This document shows, one piece after another, positions 49,665 through 58,486 of a stretch of DNA of 64,000 bases. The position numbers and the translations under genes are program-made. The notes beneath the pieces were generated by a model. It did no database searches. It was not told the origin of the DNA and was given only the letters and a program-made list of their open reading frames with translations. The stretch lies in the NCBI RefSeq assembly GCF_009688965.1, contig NZ_AP021875.1:5580001-5644000 (forward strand), given 5' to 3'. The first letter of the stretch is position 1, and each line of letters starts with the position of its first letter. The stretch is from Desulfosarcina widdelii (lineage in GTDB: Bacteria > Desulfobacterota > Desulfobacteria > Desulfobacterales > Desulfosarcinaceae).

Positions 49665-50831
49665 CTAACCGGCATTGCTTGGGCCAGCGAATGAAAATGC
49701 ATAACTCACCACGGCCACCAGACCCAGGCTGGCGATTGAAAGGTACAGCCAGTTGAAATTAGAAAACGCAAGGACGAAGGTTCCGATCATGGGTCCCATG
49801 GCATTGCCCGCAAATCGGCCTGAGTTTAAAAAACCTAATACCCGTCCATCCATATCCGAGGAAAAGGAAGAGAAAACCAACGGCATGATAGCGGCAATCA
49901 TTGCCGTCTGAAGCATGCGAATCGCAACGAAACTCGTAATGCCAGGGCATACCGACAGCAATACTTGCATAATCGTTCCCAGGATGCCGACCTTAATGAT
50001 CAATCTGTGAATTTTGACCCTTGCGGCCAATCTGCACAATAAAAAGGTCCCGGTTATGGCTGTTGCCGTATACAACATAACAACCAGCCCGGCCGATTTT
50101 ATAGCCATGCTTTCATTCATATGAAATCCCCGAAATACGTTCGGCAGGACACTGGGCAAAAACATTAGCTGGACGGTGGCGGAAAAACAAAGTCCCCACG
50201 CGATAAGAGTCTTTTGGTTGATCGCAGGTCTTTTCATGCCGGTAGGGACTCTTAATTCACTGGGGAACTCCTTCACATAGAAAAAACAAAATATCAGGGT
50301 GATGAAGACGAGCGCAGACGCAGTTATAAAGGCGCCCCGGTAGCCCAACGTCGTGGCGGCCAGCGCGCCTATCGGGGGGCCGATCAACTGTCCGAGTGTC
50401 ATAGCGTTCTGGAATAAGCCGATATCCCTTGAAACCCATTCGCTGGAAGAGGACGAAGAGACAATGATCAGCCCGACTGTAGAAATGCCGCCCAGTATCC
50501 CCTGAACAATGCTAAGCATAAGTAGAACAGGAAGGCTCGAAACAAAACCCATCAACAGGATGACAACCGAATGGGATAACAATCCTCTAATAAAAAGAAC
50601 TTTGGGACTGGTACGGGAGGTTAAAGATCCCCAATAGGTAGAGACAACAGCTGCAACAAAGCTTGGTGCCCCCATGATAAGCCCCACCCATATCAGTGTT
50701 TTTTGAGGGGAAGGAGGTCCGATATCGTGGATAAAAAAAGGAAGGAATACCATAACGAAATTAAAAGAAAAGGCTATCCCGAACTGGGAGAGAGAGATGA
50801 AGAGAACGTTGGGATAGTTTCTTTGGTTCAT
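49665..50831 (-). CDS. MFS transporter (efflux-type)
   Basis: The 388 residues form about 12 hydrophobic helices with an MFS loop 2-3 motif (YWGSLTSRTSPKVLFIRGLL) and, in helix 5, GQLIGPPIGALAATTLGYRG, which resembles motif C of drug:H+ antiporters. It should sit in the inner membrane and export or import a small molecule; the pairing with a TetR gene downstream favours export of a toxic compound, possibly an aromatic. The substrate cannot be told from the sequence. Confidence 0.88.
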   Translation of the reverse strand: MNQRNYPNVLFISLSQFGIAFSFNFVMVFLPFFIHDIGPPSPQKTLIWVGLIMGAPSFVAAVVSTYWGSLTSRTSPKVLFIRGLLSHSVVILLMGFVSSLPVLLMLSIVQGILGGISTVGLIIVSSSSSSEWVSRDIGLFQNAMTLGQLIGPPIGALAATTLGYRGAFITASALVFITLIFCFFYVKEFPSELRVPTGMKRPAINQKTLIAWGLCFSATVQLMFLPSVLPNVFRGFHMNESMAIKSAGLVVMLYTATAITGTFLLCRLAARVKIHRLIIKVGILGTIMQVLLSVCPGITSFVAIRMLQTAMIAAIMPLVFSSFSSDMDGRVLGFLNSGRFAGNAMGPMIGTFVLAFSNFNWLYLSIASLGLVAVVSYAFSFAGPSNAG

Positions 50832-50979
50832 ATCAATAACGTTGATGATTTACAGATAGTTATTTCATGGGGCTGGAGTGCCCTAGACTTGGTAGTTTTT
50901 GTGGTCGTGGCACCGAACGCTTTAATTTCGATAACCACTGTCCGATGAAATTTGTCCTTCTGCGACATTCGATAAATGG

Positions 50980-51858
50980 TCATTCTATTGTTTCGTTCAA
51001 CAGTTGTCCCGTGTACCAGTTCCCATTTCGAAGCAGGAAATTGTCGATCAGACAGGTTTTGCCTATATGGACTGCCATCGAAAACAAGGCATCCTGGTTG
51101 ACACGATCCAATTCGATGAGGGTGTCGGGATGGGCGACAGAAACGTATTCCCGTCGCGTTAACGGTTCGGCGTCAATCTCCTTGATGATGACCGCTCGTA
51201 ATTGACCGGCCTTGCGCCCACCGGATTCATAGGCCTGCCGGCCTGCTATTAGTGCCCGGTAGAGCACCGCTGCCGCTTTGCGCTGTTCGGGGGTCAGATA
51301 AACATTCCGGCTGGACATGGCCAGGCCATCTGATTCGCGGATCAGCGGGCAAGCCACAATGTCGATGGGAAAGTTCAGGTCCCGTACCATGCGTTGGATG
51401 ACCACGGCTTGCTGGGCATCCTTTTGTCCGAAATAGGCTCTTTGCGGTTGCACGGCATTAAACAGCTTGGCAACCACCGTGGCTACTCCGCGGAAGTGCC
51501 CCGGCCTACGGGCACCCTCCAACGGTTTCGAAACCTTATCGACCTCGATCCAGGTCTGATAATCAGGGGGATACATCGTTTCTGGCGCTGGCGTCCATAC
51601 CAGGTCGACGCCGGAAGTTTCCAGAAGGGCCAGGTCTTTTTCCAGATCACGCGGGTAGTCCGATAGATCCTCTTGTGGTCCGAACTGGGTCGGGTTGATG
51701 AAAATGCTGACCACCACCGAAGCACATTCCGAGCGAGCACGCCTCACCAGCGAAAGATGACCCGGGTGTAAAAAACCCATCGTCGGGACGAGTCCGACCG
51801 GTTCACAAAGTGGTTGGCGGGCGGCTCGCAGTTCTTCCAACGCTTTTACAGTTTGCAT
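50980..51858 (-). CDS. panC: Pantothenate synthetase (pantoate-beta-alanine ligase)
   Basis: The 292 residues are full length for PanC, which joins pantoate and beta-alanine with ATP to make pantothenate. Motifs are VGLVPTMGFLHPGHLSLVRR with the HIGH-like HPGH, VVSIFINPTQFGPQEDLSDY, AYFGQKDAQQAVVIQRMV and the KMSKS-like GLAMSSRNVYLTPEQR. Its start lies 56 bases inside the end of the panE frame, so both are one operon with strong overlap. Confidence 0.95.
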   Translation of the reverse strand: MQTVKALEELRAARQPLCEPVGLVPTMGFLHPGHLSLVRRARSECASVVVSIFINPTQFGPQEDLSDYPRDLEKDLALLETSGVDLVWTPAPETMYPPDYQTWIEVDKVSKPLEGARRPGHFRGVATVVAKLFNAVQPQRAYFGQKDAQQAVVIQRMVRDLNFPIDIVACPLIRESDGLAMSSRNVYLTPEQRKAAAVLYRALIAGRQAYESGGRKAGQLRAVIIKEIDAEPLTRREYVSVAHPDTLIELDRVNQDALFSMAVHIGKTCLIDNFLLRNGNWYTGQLLNETIE

Positions 51859-52789
51859 AGTTGCACTTGCGGGTTGACTTTCTTTTGACGATTGATTTTA
51901 CCAAGTACAACAGGATCCGGTTAATTGGCACTGGTACGCCGACTTTCCTGGCAGCTCTTATGACCTCGCCATTGATGGCATCGACCTCGGTCGGAGCGCC
52001 ACGCAACACATCCTGCAGCATGGATGAACGATTCTGCGCTGTTCGCTGGGCGACCCCTTCAACGGCTTCAACGACATCCTCAAAAGGCAATTGAATACCG
52101 TAAGCTAAGGCAACGGCCTCCACTTCGCGGGCAGTCATGGCCATTAGCTTGCGTGTCGATTGCTGACATACCAACTCACCGTTGGCCACTCGCCAGATCA
52201 CACTTAACGGGTTGATGGCGGCATTGATCGCAAGTTTGCCCCAGATCAAAGGCTCCATCGAAGTGGCAGTTTCTACAACGAATCCCGACTTCTTGAAACG
52301 TTCGCGAAATGGTTCAAGCCGATCACTGGCGACAAATGATATGGCCCCTTCTCCCCCGGCCCTTACCCGTCCGGGTGCGACCAAGGTAGCACCGGTGGTG
52401 GTCACGCCCGTGAAAACCCGGTCTGCTCCCAGGATGGCTGACAGTTTCTGATGGTTCCCCAATCCGTTTTGAAGACTCAGGGCTACCCCTTGCGGATGCA
52501 AAAAGCTTCGTAATTGTTTCGCGGCCCGTTCGGTCTGCCAGGATTTGACCAGTACCAACGCAAGCATCACCTCATCACAGTCTCTGGGATCCGTTACGAT
52601 CTTGACTGGGTAATTTGAGGACCTTCTTTGTTGATCAACAAGCATGACCCCCTTGGACCGGATTGCGGCAATCCCTTGGGTCCATGTTCCCGTCATGCTG
52701 ACAGGAATACTCGCATTTGACAATCTGGCGGCAAAGAAACTGGCCAGCGCACCGGTACCAATAATTAGCATCTGCTGTATGGATGACAT
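51803..52789 (-). CDS. panE: 2-dehydropantoate 2-reductase (ketopantoate reductase)
   Basis: The 328 residues fit PanE/ApbA: an N-terminal NADP-binding fold (MLIIGTGALASFFAARLSNA), LVKSWQTERAAKQLR, SLQNGLGNH, then the C-terminal helical domain with EPLIWGKLAINAAINPLSVI carrying the catalytic Lys. It reduces ketopantoate to pantoate, the substrate of PanC encoded next. The C-terminal about 20 residues, which overlap panC, are basic and atypical (KRKSTRKCNYANCK) and may be an extension gained by stop-codon loss. Confidence 0.92.
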   Translation of the reverse strand: MSSIQQMLIIGTGALASFFAARLSNASIPVSMTGTWTQGIAAIRSKGVMLVDQQRRSSNYPVKIVTDPRDCDEVMLALVLVKSWQTERAAKQLRSFLHPQGVALSLQNGLGNHQKLSAILGADRVFTGVTTTGATLVAPGRVRAGGEGAISFVASDRLEPFRERFKKSGFVVETATSMEPLIWGKLAINAAINPLSVIWRVANGELVCQQSTRKLMAMTAREVEAVALAYGIQLPFEDVVEAVEGVAQRTAQNRSSMLQDVLRGAPTEVDAINGEVIRAARKVGVPVPINRILLYLVKSIVKRKSTRKCNYANCKSVGRTASRPPTTL

Positions 52790-52800
52790 TCAGAAAAACG

Positions 52801-53325
52801 CTACGTGTTGTCCGGCATGGGAACCAACAGTACCGGCTTTTTACTACGTCTCAAAACCTTCCTGCAGACACCACCGACAATAAACCGTTCCATCATGTTT
52901 CGTGAAACATAAGCCATGACAATCATTCCGCAGCCTTTGCTTTCCGATTGGGATATGATCTCCTCGACAACGTTCCCGGATTGAACGACGATCTCTACTT
53001 GCTTGTCTATATCAGAAACTGGTTGCTCATCAATTTGACCGGTTAGGCCACTGAGTGCAAGCCTGATCATCTTGTTTTCCGACATCTTCCCTATAAGAAC
53101 TTCCTGGGTGCTCTTTCTATGTTGGCTGTTAATTTCTTCCCATCTTTCTTCACCAAGCATATTAATTATTTCTTCTTCAGCATTACGTGGGACATCTTCA
53201 ATTACATGCAAGATCACCAGTCCTGCTCTATAACGAGCGGCAATATCGGCCGCGTATTTAAATGCGTAACGTGCGTTCTCAGTAAGATCTGTCGCAAAAA
53301 GCACTTTTTTCATTTCCGGAATCAT
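52801..53325 (-). CDS. Universal stress protein (UspA family)
   Basis: The 174 residues have the UspA fold: KKVLFATDLTENARYAFKYA, ADIAARYRAGLVILHVIEDV, and a C-terminal GCGMIVMAYVSRNMMERFIV and KVLRRSKKPVLLVP. The ATP-loop usually reads GxxGxxx; here the first glycines are replaced (AYVSRNMMERF), so ATP binding is uncertain. It ends 11 bases before panE and may be the first gene of that operon. Confidence 0.9.
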   Translation of the reverse strand: MIPEMKKVLFATDLTENARYAFKYAADIAARYRAGLVILHVIEDVPRNAEEEIINMLGEERWEEINSQHRKSTQEVLIGKMSENKMIRLALSGLTGQIDEQPVSDIDKQVEIVVQSGNVVEEIISQSESKGCGMIVMAYVSRNMMERFIVGGVCRKVLRRSKKPVLLVPMPDNT

Positions 53326-53367
53326 GGTTCAATCTCCTTATTCATATCCATCGATAGGAATCTAATT

Positions 53368-54033
53368 TTATATTTGTTGAATTGCCTCGGTCAGTTCGGG
53401 CAGGAATTCAAGGATGTCGGCCTCAATGCCCACGTCGGCCACCTGAAAGATGGGGGCTTTGACATTCTTGTTGATGGCCACGATGAACGGCGAGCCCTTG
53501 ATGCCGCCAAGGTGCTGGAAGCTGCCGCTGATGCCGCAGGCCATGTATACCTTGGGCTTGACCGTCTGCCCGGATGTGCCCACCTGACGGGATTTCTCCA
53601 GCCACTTGGCATCCACGATGGGTCGGGAGCAGGAAACCACGGCGCCCATGGCATCGGCCAGTTCCTGGGCAATCTCGATGTTCTCTTCGTCCTCGATGCC
53701 CCGGCCGATGGAGACCAGCACGTCAGACTTGGTGATGTCCACGTCGCCCACTTCGGCTTCCACCACTTCCAGGAAGGTCCGCCTGGCGGTCAGATCGCCG
53801 CAATCCGCGGATTTATTTTCAACACTGCCCCCCGCTGATTTACTTTCATCGGGGGCAAAAGCCCCGGGACGCAGGTTAATCACCGCGCCGCCGGAAGTGT
53901 CGGCAGTCACATGGGTGCTGACCATGCCGCTGTACTCCTGGCGGATCACCTTCAGCAGCCCGCCATCCACCCCCTCGATATCCACCACATCGGCACCTTC
54001 GCGGAGGTGGCGCGCACCACATGGGTTCGTCAC
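53368..54033 (-). pseudogene. etfA (electron transfer flavoprotein alpha) fragment, N-terminus missing
   Basis: This frame encodes the FAD-binding C-terminal half of EtfA: DVLVSIGRGIEDEENIEIAQ, AMGAVVSCSRPIVDAKWLEK, SRQVGTSGQTVKPKVYMACG, ISGSFQHLGGIKGSPFIVAI. The N-terminal domain is absent, no proper start is visible, and upstream (54034-54126) the sequence is unrelated. Its high GC content contrasts with the AT-rich regulator gene next to it. It was probably cut off by insertion or deletion at about 54.03 kb and should be inactive. Confidence 0.8.
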
Positions 54034-54126
54034 GCTTTTGTTTGCCCGGCATGGCGGGTAAACCCAGCCTGCGGTAAGAAGGCGTCACCCCGACCAGGGG
54101 GAAGACAATCCGAATTGCAAGGGTGA

Positions 54127-57100
54127 TTAACGGTGCCGAAAAATCCTCAATTTTTTCATTCGGTATTCAAGTGTAGAGGGTTTTAGCCCTAAAATATTTG
54201 CGGCACCTTTTGGGCCTCTAATTCTCCATTTTGTATGATCCAGTACCAGGATAATATGCCGCCGAGAGATTTCATCGAGTGGCAGTAACTCCTTCAGTTT
54301 TTGATTCTTTCCAGTGTCGTCTGAAATTTTTTCGAGATCCGGGATTGAAATTTCCTCTTTGTCCGAAAGTATCAAAGATCTTTCAATAACATGTTCCAAT
54401 TCCCTAATGTTTCCGGGCCATGAGTACTGCATAAGTTTTTTTAATTCATGTTGAGGTATTGTTGTTATTTTTTTTTGATGTTTTATGTTGTATTTTTTTA
54501 AAAAATAGTGAGCAAGAATGGGAATATCCATTTGCCTCTGTCTAAGAGGTGGAATTTCAATCGGGAATGTATTAATGCGATAGAACAAATCCGAACGGAA
54601 AGACCCCTTTGCTACCATGTTATCTAAATTCCGATTCGTAGCTGCGATCAATTGAAAATCGGATTTAATGGTTCGGGTGCCACCGACTCGCTCAAATTCA
54701 CCCTCTTGTAGAACTCGGAGTATTTTAACTTGAGAATCTAGTGGAAGATCACCTATTTCATCCAAAAATATTGTACCATTATGCGCCATTTCAAAACGAC
54801 CGATTCTCGTCTTATCAGCGCCTGTAAATGCACCTTTTTCATAGCCGAACAATTCGCTTGGTAGAAGATTTGCGGATAAAGCAGAGATATTAACAGCAAT
54901 AAAAGGGTTGCTGGCTCTACGACTGCTATGATGAATGGCATGTGCAACCAATTCTTTGCCTACGCCGGTTTCTCCATATATTAGCACTGTAGCATCAGAA
55001 TTGGAGACTTTTTTTATTTTGTGAATAACACTTTTAATGGCTTTACTGTTACCTACTATTTGAGGAAAAGCTTTATTGAAAGTGTTTTCGTTCGAAGTAT
55101 ATTGTATATCCTCCTCTCCTAAATTAAATCTGGCTGGATATAAATTTCTATGAGAGGAAAACGTCTTTAATTTAAGAGCTACCTGTGCTGCTATTGAGGA
55201 CATTATTACTAAATCTTTACGGGAGAATATTCCCTCCAAGAGGCGATTGTCGACGTATATTAACCCGATGGTTTCACCATGTATCACTAAAGGAATACAG
55301 GCAAGAGAGCTCAAAAAAAAATCAGTTGCATCTGATTTAATATCATTTGTAAATTCATCAGGCTTGTTAACTACTATAGGTTGTTTTTTGTCGAGTGTGG
55401 ATAGTACTATTGTTTGTAATGGTGAATGCTCAAAATGATTAAGTTCTTCAGGACTAAAGTTTCGTGCTGCAGCAATTTGTATATGATAGTCTGTATTTTT
55501 ATCTCCTTTCAGAAATACAGCAGCTCTTTCAGCTCCAAACATATTCGTCAAAACGTTGACAACTTTACCTAAATAACCATCGATGTTTTGGAAGGAATCA
55601 ACCGCATCGCTGAGTTCGGTGACCCCTTTTAACATACGATTTTCCAATTCCTGATCTTTGATGAGAAACAGTAATTCTGTTGGGAAGAGATTTTTATCTA
55701 TTTCAAAAAATGTCAAAAACGCTTTGTTCGCAAAAAGTTTGCCTTTATTAAGGCTCTTACTGCTGATATAAAGCTTTGCCAATTGTACCTGCGTCCTTGC
55801 CAATTCAATATTCGCTCCGGCCTTTTTTAAAAGTTCCTGACTATCTCTTAAAAGTGATTCTATCTTTCTAAGATCAGGGTCAGATATCAACTTCTCCATG
55901 GCTTCATACCGTAACGCTGTTCCTTTCATGTATATATCAGGCCATTTTTTTAATCTCTCAATCTCGGAAGAAAATGAATATCCGGGTAACGGTTCCTCTC
56001 TTGCATTATGCAAAGATAATAAAATTTCCAGAATCCATGGTGAGGGATAATGGGTTACACCAATTTTTTCGGCATAGGACAATCCCAATTTTAGTACTTT
56101 TTTCGCTCTGCTTAATTTTCCTTTTGAGTACAATACAAATGCTTGACACGGCATGGCCATCCAAATTGCTGTATAGCTGTTAAGTCTTTTACCGATTGAA
56201 AGCGCCCTGTCAATATGGGGTATGGCTTCATCAATATGTCGTATTTCCAGTAAAATAAGTGCGATAATCGCTTCTGAAAAAGCTTCTGCTTTAAGATCTT
56301 TTTTAGAAAGCGCCTGATCTTTTAAGACCTCAGCTAACCCCAACCCCCGTGCAATACGACCACTAATTCCATAGCAATAAGACAACATAAGGTAAGTCCA
56401 GAGATCCTGAATCTTAGGTGAAATATCTTCTATGTTTTCTATAGTTTCTTCGTATGCTTGGATTGCATCATTAATTTTTCCCTCCCAGAAAAGAGATAAA
56501 GCAGAAACTTTGGACATTGACTTGATCAGGGACTGGTCTGAGATATTTTCCGCTATACTCCATCCAATTTTATAATGTTTTACTGCTCTTGTATGCAATC
56601 CTTTGGATTGATAGAGGCGTCCAATACTTACTTCAAGCGTAGCAACTGCCTTTTGGTTTTTGAGTTTCTTAGCTATTGGCAGTGTACTTTCTATTAGGGG
56701 GATAAGTTCGTCCGGTGGGAAAATATTGACAGCAACATGTGAATAGGAAATTACGGAGTCTACAAGCATAAGGTCATCCAAAGGTGCATGCCCGGATGCA
56801 GAAAGAAGACCGTCTATGATTTCTTTATATAAGGATATTGCGGAATCGGATTTTCCGGTAGAAGCTATAAGATCTGCCGCTCTCTTTTTATCGTATAGCC
56901 GGTTGTTGTGGCTATAAAGCTTTAGATATAATTCGGCCAATAAAAGGGGCTTTTTATCATCTTTGGGCAACTCCTTTTCCAAATATTCAATAATTTTATT
57001 CAAGTAAAGCCCTTTTATGTCTTTTTTCATGGAGCCAAGAATAGCATCTGAAAGCCTTACCGATGAAAATGCATAGGAGCCCTTCCCCGCGGTTTTGTCT

Positions 57101-57357
57101 TTATGAATAAAATCCTTGTCTATCATTTCATCCAAGATTTCCAGAAACATGGAAGGCCTTATGCTGCTGAGATCAAGAATATGGTCCAAATTGAAGCAGG
57201 CTCCCATAAATGCGGAGATTTGTAGGGCTTCCTTGGCATCTTTTGTAAGTTTACTAAAATATTTCAGTATTTCCTTCGTCATCATTTGAGAGCCTGCATC
57301 CTTTTCTAAGGTGGTAGATAGTTCTATCTTATCATAAAATTTGTAATTGGAAAACAA
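54127..57357 (-). CDS. Sigma-54-dependent activator with TPR and GAF domains, likely regulator of the benzoyl-CoA reductase operon
   Basis: Up to 1076 residues (TTG 57357 or ATG 57285). Domains in order: a winged-helix part like that after STAND ATPases (about 30-110), TPR-like helices (about 170-560), GAF (about 580-735), sigma-54 AAA+ (about 770-1000) with Walker A IYGETGVGKELVAHAIH and the sigma-54 contact loop ELFGYEKGAFTGADK, then a Fis-type helix-turn-helix (GAANILGLKPSTLEYRMKKL). Related proteins often begin with a Ser/Thr kinase and ATPase; these are missing here. It is divergent from bzdQ, whose upstream region has a -24/-12 promoter. So it probably senses an aromatic or its CoA ester through GAF or TPR and activates that operon. 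Confidence 0.9.
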   Translation of the reverse strand: MFSNYKFYDKIELSTTLEKDAGSQMMTKEILKYFSKLTKDAKEALQISAFMGACFNLDHILDLSSIRPSMFLEILDEMIDKDFIHKDKTAGKGSYAFSSVRLSDAILGSMKKDIKGLYLNKIIEYLEKELPKDDKKPLLLAELYLKLYSHNNRLYDKKRAADLIASTGKSDSAISLYKEIIDGLLSASGHAPLDDLMLVDSVISYSHVAVNIFPPDELIPLIESTLPIAKKLKNQKAVATLEVSIGRLYQSKGLHTRAVKHYKIGWSIAENISDQSLIKSMSKVSALSLFWEGKINDAIQAYEETIENIEDISPKIQDLWTYLMLSYCYGISGRIARGLGLAEVLKDQALSKKDLKAEAFSEAIIALILLEIRHIDEAIPHIDRALSIGKRLNSYTAIWMAMPCQAFVLYSKGKLSRAKKVLKLGLSYAEKIGVTHYPSPWILEILLSLHNAREEPLPGYSFSSEIERLKKWPDIYMKGTALRYEAMEKLISDPDLRKIESLLRDSQELLKKAGANIELARTQVQLAKLYISSKSLNKGKLFANKAFLTFFEIDKNLFPTELLFLIKDQELENRMLKGVTELSDAVDSFQNIDGYLGKVVNVLTNMFGAERAAVFLKGDKNTDYHIQIAAARNFSPEELNHFEHSPLQTIVLSTLDKKQPIVVNKPDEFTNDIKSDATDFFLSSLACIPLVIHGETIGLIYVDNRLLEGIFSRKDLVIMSSIAAQVALKLKTFSSHRNLYPARFNLGEEDIQYTSNENTFNKAFPQIVGNSKAIKSVIHKIKKVSNSDATVLIYGETGVGKELVAHAIHHSSRRASNPFIAVNISALSANLLPSELFGYEKGAFTGADKTRIGRFEMAHNGTIFLDEIGDLPLDSQVKILRVLQEGEFERVGGTRTIKSDFQLIAATNRNLDNMVAKGSFRSDLFYRINTFPIEIPPLRQRQMDIPILAHYFLKKYNIKHQKKITTIPQHELKKLMQYSWPGNIRELEHVIERSLILSDKEEISIPDLEKISDDTGKNQKLKELLPLDEISRRHIILVLDHTKWRIRGPKGAANILGLKPSTLEYRMKKLRIFRHR

Positions 57358-57422
57358 CTACACACATTTGGGCATCGATAAACACAAATAATTGGGGAAA
57401 CACAAAATATGGTGTTTTTTTG

Positions 57423-57449
57423 TTTTGTCTGTTAGAGAACAAAATTTGT
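57423..57449. promoter_or_regulatory. Candidate enhancer site for the sigma-54 activator
   Basis: TTTTGT (57423-57428) and ACAAAA (57439-57444) are inverted repeats, and ACAAA-A-TTTGT (57439-57449) is a second overlapping palindrome. They lie about 35-60 bases upstream of the -24 box, within the range of NtrC-type upstream activating sequences. Confidence 0.45.
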
Positions 57450-57480
57450 AATTATTCATAAAAACAGCAACATGAGTAGT

Positions 57481-57496
57481 TGGCATAGATGCTGCA
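57481..57496 (+). promoter_or_regulatory. Sigma-54 (-24/-12) promoter of the bzd operon
   Basis: TGGCATAGATGCTGCA has the GG and GC doublets at the exact spacing of the consensus TGGCAC-N5-TTGCA (5 of 6 matches at -24, TGCA at -12). It lies 210 bases upstream of bzdQ, in front of an operon facing away from a sigma-54 activator gene. Confidence 0.75.
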
Positions 57497-57532
57497 TAGT
57501 CTATCGGGAAAGCTGCACCGTCTATCGGGAAA
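57491..57532 (+). repeat. Tandem 21-bp repeat at the transcription start region
   Basis: GCTGCATAGTCTATCGGGAAA is followed at once by GCTGCACCGTCTATCGGGAAA, two mismatches. The first copy contains the -12 element; the second lies in the early leader. Confidence 0.75.
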
Positions 57533-57706
57533 AATGCTCATGGAGAATGGAGGTGCATCCCGATCCAAACCGAAGCCGTCAGAGTAATAAAACAAAATCC
57601 ATAGCAGTGCAACTCACTGAAAACAAAAAATATCTAAGCATTATTGTGGTTAATATGGCATTAAATGTACCCCATAAAACAAACCCAAAATATTCAGGAG
57701 GAAATG

Positions 57707-58471
57707 ATGTTAACTGCAGGCATAGACATTGGAGGAAAGAATATAAAGGTTCTATTGCTTGATGGAAGAAATATCATAGCAAGGAAGGTTGCGGAAGGCG
57801 GGTTTCAACAGACCGAGGTGGCTGAGAATCTAATTGAAGAAGCCGCAAAAAGTGCCAAAATCAAGAAGAAACAGATTGAACGAATCGGTGTTACCGGTAG
57901 CGGGATGAAATATGCCCCTCCTCATGATGCCGAGATAACAGAAATCGGTGCGGCCGCAAAAGGAGGCTCGTTCTATATGCCTTCCGCCTGCACGGTCATT
58001 GACTCGGGAGCAGAGGATTCTCGTGGAATTAGGGTTGAAAACGGTCTGGCAAAGGATTTTGTTACTAATGACAAGTGCGCCGCAGGTGCCGGAGCCTTTA
58101 CTGAGTCCATGGCGAGAGCAATTGAGGTTAGCCTGGATGACTTTGGTAAAATTTCACTCACTTCAACTGATTCGGTACCGATAAACGCTCAATGCGCCGT
58201 ATTCGCCGAGTCCGAGGTCGTATCCCTCATTAACTCAAAAACAGCCAAAGAAGATATCGCCAAGGCCGTCAATGATGCCTTGGCCGAGAGGGTTGTTGCC
58301 ATGGTTAAGAGAATAGGAGTTAAAAAAGATATTCTGATCGTGGGGGGTCTTGCAAGGAATGTCGGATACGTGGATGGACTGAAGCGCGGTTTCGGTACGG
58401 AGGTATTCGTTGCGGATGAACCTGAATATATCGGAGCACTGGGCGCTGCCTTGGCAGCTTCCGAAAAATAA
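57707..58471 (+). CDS. bzdQ: Benzoyl-CoA reductase, bzd-type ATPase subunit Q
   Basis: From ATG 57707 (behind AGGAGG) 254 residues form an ASKHA-fold ATPase of the BadF/BcrD/HgdC family: phosphate loop AGIDIGGKNIKVLLLDG, VIDSGAEDSRGI in place of the usual IGGQDxK, and two Cys that ligate the intersubunit 4Fe-4S cluster (NDKCAAGAGAF, INAQCAVFAESEVVSL). With subunit P it hydrolyses ATP to lower the potential of electrons delivered to the reducing subunits. The length fits BzdQ/BcrD. It is the first gene of the operon; the adenine-site changes in VIDSGAED are worth noting. Confidence 0.86.
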   Translation: MLTAGIDIGGKNIKVLLLDGRNIIARKVAEGGFQQTEVAENLIEEAAKSAKIKKKQIERIGVTGSGMKYAPPHDAEITEIGAAAKGGSFYMPSACTVIDSGAEDSRGIRVENGLAKDFVTNDKCAAGAGAFTESMARAIEVSLDDFGKISLTSTDSVPINAQCAVFAESEVVSLINSKTAKEDIAKAVNDALAERVVAMVKRIGVKKDILIVGGLARNVGYVDGLKRGFGTEVFVADEPEYIGALGAALAASEK

Positions 58472-58486
58472 GGAGGAGACTCAAAC

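Noticed and set aside
57472..57762. 96-codon plus-strand frame in the bzd leader
   Set aside because: It overlaps the sigma-54 promoter and tandem repeat, has no ribosome-binding site and ends inside bzdQ.
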